Source: Iris pallida (lineage: Eukaryota > Streptophyta > Magnoliopsida > Asparagales > Iridaceae). Taken from it: 64,000 nt of DNA. Below the pieces are notes generated by a model. That model was not told the origin of the DNA and made no database searches. It was given only the letters and a program-made list of their open reading frames with translations. A program made the position numbers and the translations under genes. The stretch lies in contig JANAVB010023996.1 of assembly GCA_029216955.1 (NCBI GenBank), positions 12,392,461 through 12,456,460 of the forward strand, in the 5' to 3' direction. Shown here piece after piece: positions 1 to 10,187 of this stretch; within the stretch, counting starts at the first letter, position 1, and each line of letters opens with the position of its first letter.

Positions 1-561
1 GCATAGCACGTTTGGGGCGTATGGCCCATGCTGCCTTGGACTTCTTTACACCAGCCCGCTGGAGCGTATAGTACTCAGAGTCTAAATTCTCCTGGCCACT
101 ACAGCGAGTGAGTCTGTCAAAGACAGAGACCTTCTGCGGCGCATCAGAGGTAATGCACGAGGCATTAGCTGCGCCCCTGCTCCGTCGATGCATCTTCTTC
201 GCCTGAGAGGAAGAGGGCTGGGGAATGTGGTCAGCTGTACATTTCCCCGAGAGATGTACTGCACCGGTAGGCGCATCTTGGTTGCTGAGGACGTCAGCAG
301 GAAGGGAAGACTGCATTGGCGCATCCCCTTCGGTGGTGGTGTCAGAGGCGTCGACCTTACGCACCCAGACTCGACGGGTCTTCTTCGGCTTTGGCAACCG
401 CATCGAAGGACTCGTACTGCCTTCAAAGATGAACTCCTCATACACCTGTTGATTGAGGCATACGACCAACGTCTTATGGGAGGAGCCCACCTTCACGTCG
501 TCGGATTGCGACACAACTTTCTCGGTAGAGGAGAAAGAGGTCCCCAACAGAGTCGCCAGCT
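1..561 (-). CDS. Tat-like Ty3 retrotransposon ORF1, N-terminal part (continues past left edge)
   Basis: On the minus strand one frame is open from the LTR junction to the window edge (about 187 codons, no stop). It begins with the residues NKLATLLGTSFSSTEKV, matching in register NKLTTLLEKTISSSEM of the Tat element at 10178; both then have a YEE motif. This identifies it as the extra ORF that precedes gag in Tat/Ogre-type elements; its function is unknown. The primer binding site lies inside the reading frame and there is no ATG near the junction, so translation would have to begin in the LTR or at a later Met. The protein is Ser/Thr and basic rich with no recognisable domain. Lineage assignment is good, function is not known. 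Confidence 0.6.
541..558 (-). other. Primer binding site of the left Tat-like element
   Basis: Minus-strand TGGCGACTCTGTTGGGGA lies three bases downstream of the LTR end at 562. It begins with TGG, the complement of a tRNA CCA end, and resembles the site seen in Tat-lineage elements. Confidence 0.7.
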
Positions 562-2100
562 TGTTTGCTATTAAAATCTTTTGATGTAATTTTAATACAA
601 ACAGAACAGTGTTACAATGTAGGACTTAGACGTAGTCCTAGGAGTATACTTTTGTTTATCTGGGTCCCTTGTGCCGATGGAGCGAGTGGTAATACGTTGA
701 CTCCGTTGACGATCTGACGACGGTTATCGGTTCTCTGAAGGTCTGAATTTCTCTGGGTGCTGGAGCTTACGAAGAGGAAGAAGACGTTGAGCGTCTGTAT
801 CAGCCTCGGTAGTTTTGCGATGTCTCTGTCTGTCTATGTATGTCCGTATAGAAGAAAGAAATGATCCCTCTATTTATAGTCAGCAGGCTGGCTGCTCATA
901 CGCGCATATGTAGGATGCACCTGTTTGTGGGGATGCCACATGGTGATTGCTGATGGAGGCGCATAGACGATACGCTTTGATAGACGAGTTGAACTCTTCT
1001 TGTTGCATTTGTGGGCTGCGACAGAGCTGACACATAGCAATGGAGAAGATCTTTCGGTTGCTGAGATCTTGGGTGATTAACACCCCTTTATAGGATGAAT
1101 CAAGTCAAATGACGCATGTCGTAGGTCCGTGTCGTAGGTCCGTGGACGCATGAGGAGACTTTGGCTCGTAACCTTCAGAAGTCACGAACCAGTCGGGGCG
1201 CATACGAGGCTTTAGTAGTGACTTTACTTCTGTCTTTAGGGATCAGAGAAAAGTCTAAGGCGCACGACTTTTGAGGCGCATGCAGAGATTTAGGCGCATG
1301 GCTGCGGAGGCGCATGCGAGGTGGTTGGGCGGCCACATGACTTGTAACCGCCGGAGGGGAGTAATGATGATGCTGACGTTGGTGACGCTTCGTTTTCTGA
1401 AAAAGATATCAATTATTTAGTCCTCGGGGAACGTGCTGCCAACTCTGTCAGACTTCAGCATTTAATGTGCTTTGACGGGTGATGGACTGTTGAGTGGGCG
1501 CATCGATCGGCGTTCCACTGGGCATATAGGGACGCATGGGGGTGCACCCTTATGAGGAGCTTGGAGCTGATGGGCGCATCTGTATGATGCGCGGTCTGAC
1601 CGGCGCATCTGCTTCGTATGATGCGTCTTTATTGTTCCGACTGTTACGTTCTTCCAGTGCTTTAAATAGCCGACTTGGCTAAATTCGAGGGGGCGAATTC
1701 ATTATCATGAATACAAGTTCATTGCACTAACTTCGGAAAGGTTGCCACTTGGCGCATGGGTTTGATTCGCCCTGGCCTATAAATAGCAACAGTTTAAGAG
1801 AGTTTTGTTGTCTCTCCCTTGACTTCTCGATGAAGATGGATTCGACTGATCCTCCTCCTTGGCAAGACGTTGTACTGTGGGTGATGGTTCTCCTTGTTCG
1901 AAGAAGCTTTGACGGTGAACTCCTTCTAAAGACTGAGATTTGCCGAGTTGGAATGGACATAGCAGTTTATGTTCACTGTGACGGGGCGGAGTGATGCGCT
2001 GGGAGAGTAATACGCCGGGCTGAGACGATGCGGCTAACTGAGACGACACGACAAGCTAAGACATCTGAGTGATGGGCCTAGTCGAGAGTAGGCTGTTACA
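562..2100 (-). repeat. 5' LTR of the left Tat-like element
   Basis: On the minus strand the segment starts TGTAACAGCC at 2100 and ends AGCAAACA at 562, about 1539 bp, directly followed by the PBS. A TATA box lies at 871-878. The short motif GCGCAT (or ACGCAT) occurs well over ten times, mostly between 900 and 1760. The partner LTR is outside the window, so the outer boundary is inferred from the TG start and from the change to older Tat-like sequence at 2101. Confidence 0.6.
871..878 (-). promoter_or_regulatory. TATA box in the left Tat-like LTR
   Basis: Minus-strand TATAAATA, about 310 bp upstream of the LTR 3' end; it would drive genomic RNA of this element. Confidence 0.6.
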
Positions 2101-2804
2101 AAATCTTCAATTGGCATCATATTTTCGAGACGATGTCGAACAGGCACAGCATGTTGCAACTGCTGGAACACAGACTGCCTTGGTGGTGGAGCCACTGTCT
2201 TGCGACAGCAGTAGTTTATGGCGACAGTAGCACAAGCATGCCCTGTGAGGGACGTATTATGCTTGTCGGTCGGCTCTCCTGATCGACATTTTTGAATGAT
2301 CACATTACGCAAACCATTGGAGGAGAGTGCCACCTTTACACCCCCATCAGGTGCATGGCAAGGCCAAGCACCGAGGTGGTCAAGTGAAAGTGCCACCTTT
2401 ATACCCCCATCAGGCGCATGGCAAGGCCAAGCGCCGGGGTGGTCAAGTGAGTGTTGCGCCCCTTGATCCAACACCAAACAGGCGCTCAGATCAATAGTAG
2501 GGGTATATCACTTAAAGTGACTTGAACGAACCTCGGACGCACAACCAGTGGAGGTGCGGGAGTTCAAGACCACAGCGTTTGCTTGCTCGACTTGGTTACG
2601 AATGCAGTAGATGCGCCCAAGTGAGACAAGAACTTTGAAGGTCGGCTCGTTTCTGGCGCAGAAGCACCCGAGTCGACCTTATACAGCTTACCATCACAGC
2701 GCGCATGATTATGAGCGCATGCTTCTGGTTTGCCGTTGGCATAGCACATTTGAGGCACATGGCCCATGCCGCCTTGGACTTCTTCGTACCAGCCCGTGGG
2801 GTGC
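2101..2804 (-). pseudogene. Older Tat-like copy, ORF1 fragment (left part)
   Basis: The 2740-2804 segment matches window positions 1-60 at high identity on the same strand, so it is the same ORF1 region of a second copy. The match resumes at 26872, after the long-LTR element that interrupts it. Minus-strand reading at 2564-2767 and 2101-2477 gives protein-like sequence in different frames, so the frame is broken. It contains two 63-bp repeats. The 562-2100 LTR abuts it at 2101, which suggests the left Tat-like element inserted into this copy in the same orientation. Confidence 0.5.
2326..2451 (-). repeat. 63-bp coding tandem repeat, two units
   Basis: Two adjacent 63-bp units start at 2326 and 2389. 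Each reads on the minus strand as a 21-residue block with core GAWPCHAPDGG. The unit length equals that of the repeat in ORF1 of the plus-strand Tat element. Each unit contains GGTGCATGGC or GGCGCATGGC, the motif that is dense in the neighbouring Tat-like LTR. Confidence 0.75.
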
Positions 2805-5800
2805 TGTAACCTCCGTTAATTGAATTCTTGGATATTTTCGAAAATTTGTATTATTTTTCTTTTCACTGAATTTTTCTGAATCTCGAAAAAACGTGCAAGT
2901 TTTAATTTTTGGGAAAACGAATTTGGCCATGATTTCTATCGGTCCTTGTTGGCTTTGGTTTACTATTTTAAGCGACTTTATCCTATTGGAATTTTCTTGT
3001 CATTTTCTTGAATCAATAAGTTATGAATTTCAAAATATATTTTATTTACTAAATAAATGATTTTTGATTTTATATATACATATAATTAGTGAGTAAATTA
3101 GTATTATTTTATTAATTAGAAAAATCTCGGCTAAATTATAATTAGCCATTTGTTAATTAGCCGTAACTAGTAATTAATTATTAATTATAGCTAATATTAT
3201 TTTAGTACTAATTGTTAGCAGTTAGCATTGGGTTAGCAGTTAGTAGTTTCCACTATTTTCCTATATTCTATTACATGTACATTTGTTAGGGTTTTCTCTA
3301 CTCTCCTATTAATAGCACCCTATCCCAAAAATCCTAGAATTTCTACACAAATCCCCAAACCTAGAATTCCTAGCAGCCCCTATTTTTCTTGTCCCAAACA
3401 AACCACCACCATTGTCCGCCGCCATCCCGGCGCAGCCACCCCCAAGAACACCTCTGCTCACGACCACCCTTACTGCCGTTCCCCATTCACCCCAGTTCAA
3501 CACCGATCCACCACCGCCCCCACCAGCATCCCAAATCACCCGACCACACTCCCGTCACCACAACCAGCAGTCCACCTCCCCAATCCAACGGCCACCCAGA
3601 CCATCCCCTTCCGGCCATTGCCGGAGAATCAAACCACCGCCGCCGTCGTCCTGCCATCAAACTACCACCGCCGTCGTTCTGCCATCAAACCACCACCACC
3701 GTCGCCTCTGCCATCAAACGACAGCTGCCACCATCAGAAAAACCACCACCGCCACCATCAAAAAATCCACCACCGCCGCCATCAGGAAAACCACCACCGC
3801 CACCATCATTCACAACCACCGCCTCCACCCCTCGACCACAACCGGCCTAGCACGCCACCACAATCGATAGACACCATCACCACCACTCTCGATAGACACC
3901 ACCACCACCAAATCACCATGAGAAGAGAGAGAGAAAGATAGTGGACCTCACCGGAGCCTCCGTCTTTCCGAGCCGTCCCCGTTCGCCCCTCCATCAGATC
4001 CGGACAGCGTCGTCCTGGCCGTCGTTATGCACCTCCCGTCGGAGCCGCGCGCGCCCAACTGCTGCTCCGCGCCGGAAGCTCCTCCGCTGACTACTCCGCC
4101 GGTGCAACCCACCGATCCGCCGTCGTACTTGGCCGCCGGAGCCCCGATCCGCCGCCGTTGTGAACCCTCCTTTTCTGCTTTCTTCTCTTCACTGTTAGTC
4201 CGTAGGATTGATTGAGGGTGAACAGAGCCCCCCCACTGAACTATATTATATACAATAGTTATATATTATTCTATATAATAGTTATTTATTAGTATATAAT
4301 AGTTTATTTATTAGTTTGTATAATAGTTTAATATATAATGTATATTTATACATATATTAGTTTATGTATTAATATATATTGGTATATATATTAGTTTATG
4401 TATTAATGTATAATGGTATATATCTTAGTTTATGGATTGATATATAATAGTATAAATTATTAGTTTATATATATATCGTACTATAGTGGAAATAATTTGG
4501 TATTTATAGTTATTCTTATTATTATTATTAAAGGTATTATTGAAATATTGTTACTAATATTATTAATATTATTAATTAAATTATTAATTTATAATTACAG
4601 AATTAATATATGGTTTTAGCCTAAAAGTTTTATTATATTAAAAACATTATTTTCAAGTATTGGTTTATTAAGTTTTTGACCTAAATTCATATTTGACAAA
4701 ATATGAATATTAGTCCAGAAATGATTCTCTGGATTTTGAAATATTATCTAAAATATGTTGATTAATATAGATATAGTTTTTAACATTATAAGGATTTCCA
4801 AAAATTTATTATATTTATTTAATTATATTTTTCAGAAATCATAAATCGTGACAATGATAGTCATTTTCTATTTCTTGATTGATTATCGTACCAAACCCTA
4901 ATTTTAGACTTTTACATACAAAACTAGGCTATTTGGACTATTCTGGACTTATTGGGACTGCCCGTGTCGTCTGGGACCCTCTGTAGAACATAGCAGTGTA
5001 CCTACCTCGTGTCGACACGTTCGTGTCGTGCACATCGACTCCAATCAAATCGAGGCGAGTACATTCTCTGATCATTTTATATCCTACTTAGAATTATTTT
5101 CCTGCTTTAAATTAATTTACTTGATACTGTCACGTTGGTCACACGGATTGGTATTATATGGATCCCTTTTTGAGATGTTATCCTCAGGGAGCATCGGGTA
5201 CTTCATGTTCTGTGCGTTTCACTTACATGGCGTATCGCTATGCTTCATTGGTTCATTGAATCACTTATGACATGTACTCTCATGATCACAAAGTCTTCCT
5301 TGAATCCTTATCCCATTTATTGGGTTTCCTATAATCCCCATTTATGGGACTTCCATGTACAACCCTTCGGGGGCCATTGCATGGAATCATAACATAACCT
5401 GGTTGGATCCTTGTTTATTGATTGGGGGTACGGGAGAGTAGAAGTGGACATATGAATAATACCCAAGTAGTATCTCATCAAAATCATTCCGTAGTGTGTC
5501 ATCAGAATCATCCTATGCCATTTACATGTCAATATTGTACTCTGACTCACTAGCTACTATTAGTTCCCTATTTATAGTAGATATTTCTATTACAGTTCTC
5601 TCTCTGTTTACATACTACATTTCCTCGGTTCCTGTATCTTACTTTACTGCATGATTATATTTTCTAACCTGCTATGAACTGTTGAGATGTATTGTACTCG
5701 CTCCTGTCCTGACTGGACCTGTTGATAAATTTTACAGATAGCCTGGAGGTTGCCTGCTAGCCTAGAGGAGACACAGTAGAGGTTGTATAGATAGCTAGGG

Positions 5801-6137
5801 TTTTGCTCATAGTTTATTTTTAGTTGTCTAGAGTTGTATTTATGGATTTCTGTATTTGAGCTTGAGATATATTTTTGGGTTGTGTATCTTAGACACTTAG
5901 ACTTCTATCTGCTGTATCTCTTTTGGATTTCATGTTTTATCTATCTTTATCATGCTCTACCTTAGATGTGATTGAGACTGTATTTGCTATGTCACCACCA
6001 TTCGGAGTGTATATACTGTACAGGTACCTTTATATTGTTAGATGATTGACCTAGGACAGCGATCTACCGCCGACACTGCGACGTAGGCTGGGCGCTGTTA
6101 CGTACTCGTACCCTCACGATGGGTGCGGGTCGTGACA
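2805..6137 (+). repeat. 5' LTR of the long-LTR element
   Basis: This 3333-bp LTR pairs with 23581-26871. The TATA region (about 3305) has decayed to TATTAATA. After a GC-rich island (about 3400-4210) it is very AT rich until 4900. At 5050 the sequence GAGGCGAGTACATTC corresponds to a splice-donor-like site that is intact (GAGGTAAGTACATTC) in the partner LTR. No gene seen outside the island. Confidence 0.85.
3389..4215 (+). other. GC-rich, Pro/His/Thr-rich open island inside the LTR
   Basis: Overlapping frames (3389-3850, 3412-3870, 3618-3941) are open because the DNA is CCACCA/CCGCCA low-complexity sequence, so several frames encode Pro, His or Thr runs. The partner LTR keeps a longer frame at 24189-24932 (247 residues). 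It lies about 90-100 bp downstream of the TATA box, so it would be in the transcript leader. No domain is recognisable. I treat it as leader sequence; a small LTR-encoded protein is possible but unproven. Confidence 0.35.
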
Positions 6138-9100
6138 CGTTTTTAGTGGTGGCCCATGCAGGTCGAGTTTGTGTAGTGGTATTCGAACTAGAGTACCACT
6201 ACAGCCTGCAGTAGGATTAGGATATATTTTTGAAGGTACTCAATCACAGTTAGGATCCCTTGAGAGATTCCTGGGATGACCCTTGAGAATCTTATTTTAA
6301 CTTCGATTTGAAAACTCTTCTCCCCTTGATTTGATTTATCTTTACCTTCTGTTGTTGGATTTGATTTTGATGATGATTGTTGAGTTTTGAATCTTGATGT
6401 TAGCTATTGCATCCGAGTTTTTATTTATTTGACATGATGGATTTTTGTTCATTTTTGAATCTTGATATTCGTTGATAAATTTGATTTTTTTTTTGGTATT
6501 CATTGTTGATTTAATTTAATTTTTGTCAAGATGAAATTATATGGGCTAGGTCATCTATGTTATAGAATCTAGTCTTCTACAGTCACATTAGCCAGCATGG
6601 TGAGGACATATAGTCTGACTTGGATATATTTCTCGGGTGTCGGAATTTAAGGTTTTCGCAGCCAAGCTAACGGCATCGCAAAAATGTTAAATACCATGAT
6701 TCTAGAGGTATGTGCCTAAGTCGAGGACTCTGTGATTATCGTAGCCTTGCTTACTAGTATGACGAGGATTTAGAGTAACATTATTTTGGATAGACGCATA
6801 TGATTATCAGATTGTACCTTAAATATTTTCAAACATGTTTTCTCTACTTTTGTTTCAGTCCTACAAAAAAAAAATTATTTGTTTTGTTTTGTTTTGCTTC
6901 TCATTATTTAACTTAGGAGTAGCTTTAGCTGCTTTTATAAACCTTGTGTAACTTTTGCTATGAATTTCTTCATAATACGATGAATCGATAATTTTTACTA
7001 GACCTTATCTTGGATTTGATAGTTTAGCTCTAGGTTTCAAAATGGTTCCTTCTTTTAAATAGAAAAGCAGAACAGATTCTATTATCATTCTCTTCCTGCC
7101 AATTTTTTATTACCATCATTCCTTGTCTTATATATAACTATCCTGATTACATCGATTCTCTATCTCGTATCTAATTCTGTCAGCTGTACTTTGAACCCTT
7201 GAATCTTTATATCGTTTTTACCTGAGAAATGTTGAGGAAGTGACGTGAATCATCTAGGTCAAAAATGACGTAATTGGTTATCATATGATGATTTTGTAGG
7301 AATCAAAATGTTGGATGTCAAATATGAAAAATTTGAAATGGAGATGTGGTAAAGGTTTAGAATGAAATCGAGGGATAAATGTTATCAATTTAGAAACAAT
7401 CGCAAAAATTTTGGTTATGAGCAATTCATGGATGTATTTCAAAGAAAAACCAATGAGGATATCAGAGGTCAACCTAGTTTTGAGAACTTAGAAAATCTTA
7501 GGTATTGATTATTGGAAACTTTTACAAGACTATATTGAAATTTAGAGATGGAAAGGAGAATTTAATTGTATTCAATGATTATGCAAAATTGAACTAGATA
7601 TTGTAAGAGGGTGACTAGAGACAGAGAGAACACAAGGATTTTAGATTACTGGAATTATTTTTGGTGATTGGAAAAAAATTATAGAATTCAAAAAAGATAA
7701 TATTGAAGGTGAACGTTGAAGAAATACGAAGGTTGATTTATAAATAAAAATAAATTTTGTATGACATAGTGGTATTGGAGTTGAGTAAATATGAGATGAT
7801 TTAAACAAGTCCAATGATTTCATAAACTGGATTTAGAGGTTTCGGATCTAATTTAGAACGAGGTAAAAGAATATGGAAATTTGAATAAATGGATAAGTGT
7901 TGATACCTTATTAAGAGGGTATGCTTCGTGGGAAATATTTTAGAAGTTTGGAATTTTGTCTATGGTGATCATGGTAAAGGTTTAGATGACTGAAGGTTAT
8001 AAAATTTTGATGATAGTCATATAAAGGTTGATTTTTATATTGGGACTTGTGAGATAAAAATATGATTGGCAAATGATGAACTTAATGAAATCAGAGACAG
8101 ATGATTAACTAGACTTCCCTACGAAATCTTGTCTCTTGTTTTCCTATCAAAAGGAGAAATTTGACTTATTCCCTATATTTGAATCACCCTTTAAAGGTTT
8201 TCAATATCATTGAATCCTAGTTTCCTTAATCACGACCAAATCGACTTCGATTATCTTTTTTTATCATATTAATATCTTGGGTTGTACTCAATTGAATTAA
8301 ATTTAATTGTGACCTGAATCTCCATTCTTGTATGCTCGTGCTCAGACTTCGTTGACCATGTCCTCCATATTGCCCAATTCTTTATTTTCCAGAATTGATC
8401 AACTTAGATCGTATCGAGACTAAATAGTCTTAATATATTGGATTTCAATGCTATTGACATTCGTTCTTTAAACTTTTTATTTTGATTTTCTTTGAGTAGT
8501 ACCCTTTATCGTACCAATAGTCTTGGCCCTTGACCGTACTCAATTTATTTGAATTCCATCGCGACCTGGATCTCTATCATATGTTGCTCGTGCTCAAAAA
8601 TCTCGATTTCAAATTTTTCGAACCTAAATTCAAATATTGATTAGCCTTATTCTTTATCGTGTCAATATTTTAATTTTGATCGTAATCAAACTTCGATACC
8701 CATATCACTCGTGCATAAGACTCTGATTTATTCTTGAAGGTGACGAAATTCTGTTCTAATCACGATTAAGTTTCGTACTATTCTTGATCGTACCGGAAAT
8801 TGATGGTAGGTTGTGCCTAGGCTACTACCATGCTCTTCATCATATCTAAATACTATTTGACCAAGGTTAGACTGACTTCATCTTCGATCGGGTCGAACTA
8901 ACGATTACGATCATGTTCAAATTTTAACACTGGTACCCAAACTCTTTTCTGACCATGATTTACTCCCCGATTATATCTAAACTCCTTATGAATAGTCGTG
9001 CCTAAATGACCTGGCATGACTAGACGACTATAAAATTCATGGTCGAGATTTTGACAACCATGACTATCGTACCGATTTTGCCTCTGAATCATGCTTGAAA

Positions 9101-9230
9101 TTTTTTTATTCTTGATCATGACTATCTGACTTGGGTGTGAACCTTGTCATGTCATAAATTTGAGTTTTGATCTTGTCGGAATAAATATCCCTTTTCTGCC
9201 TAAATAATTGATTCTCTAGTCATTCGCGCC
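6138..9230 (+). other. Decayed internal region of the long-LTR element (5' part)
   Basis: No ORF above background and no recognisable gag or pol motif. At 6147-6164 it carries TGGTGGCCCATGCAGGTC, 9 bases after the LTR; the same segment follows the LTR in two other elements here and is the candidate primer binding site. From about 8340 to 9130 the sequence is rich in short repeats of the type GATCGTGCCTAA/TCGTGCTCA, without coding capacity. Confidence 0.6.
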
Positions 9231-10187
9231 TGTAGGCCTCAAAAATGAAAGTCACGCTGAGTTGATCAGAACAAGTCACGCAGAGTGATCCGAGAAGCAG
9301 CACAAAAGATACGCTAAGTTCTGCCTGGCCATCTCCTTTAGAAGTCACGCAGAGACAGCTCAGCCATACGTCAGAATCATAATGACTGACAACACAGCAG
9401 TCGAGAAACGTCTCCTCGTATGCCACGTATGCACAGAACTCGAGAGATCATCGCCGTCTTTTGCGTGATTTTCAAAATATTCCTTAGCAAGACTCACTCT
9501 TCACCAAGTTGGCGTGACTTTGGGTCTTATCTTCATTTAATGCGGCTGACAAATATAATCAATGTCAGAGATTTTGTGTCAGACGAAGCGTGCCAAATCA
9601 AGACAGCTGGCGGTTTGCGTGGATTCTGAACCTTCTCCTTCCTCAAGTTTGCGTGGATTTTTGAGTTATTCTTCTCAAAGCCTACGTGAATTCTGAAGTA
9701 TTCTTCTTCAAAGCTTGCGTGGATTTCGCCTTCAACGAGTCTGCGTCAACGAAACTGCGTAGATTTTTGCCTTCGGCAAGACAGCGTGGATTTCATTTCA
9801 ACTGGAGTACGTGGCAGCCATGCCACCGATCTCTCTCTCGCGTGCCCAGTAACTTGCACACGACCCATGCACTAATACCATGTGTCCAACAGTTATGGGC
9901 CACGTCCAGTAACTACTCACTAACCCTGCGTGTATTTAGAGTCTGCGTGACTTTTCAAATGCACCAGTGGTGAGGTAGTTATCTTTTCAGTTACTGTTTT
10001 GACTCTATAAATAGAGTTCTTTTTCTCATTCATTGTACAGATACATTGATATCTACTGTCAAAATTTTGAGAGCTTTTCTTCTTCGCATAGTCCAAAGGA
10101 TAAAGCGATCGTCTTCTAGATCGGATTCCTACAGTTGTAATTTTCTCAGATACAAAATAAATAAAGTGAATTTATTTATGGAAAACA
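9231..10187 (+). repeat. 5' LTR of the Tat element
   Basis: Starts TGTAGGCCTC and ends GGAAAACA. The first 130 bp contain AGTCACGC three times; the rest contains many inverted forms (GCGTGACTTT, GCGTGGATTT, GCGTGAATTC). TATA box at 10006-10013. The ORF1 frame is open through its last 140 bp. Confidence 0.95.
10006..10013 (+). promoter_or_regulatory. TATA box of the Tat element LTR
   Basis: TATAAATA within ACTCTATAAATAGAGT, itself a short palindrome. The same box is at 22794-22801 in the 3' LTR. Confidence 0.75.

Noticed and set aside
3309..3994. Several long frames on both strands in the LTR island as host genes
   Set aside because: Low-complexity CCACCA/CCGCCA DNA leaves many frames open at once; the same sequence recurs in the partner LTR.
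7281..9119. Minus-strand frames of 60-73 residues in the decayed internal region
   Set aside because: No similarity to gag or pol and AT-rich background.
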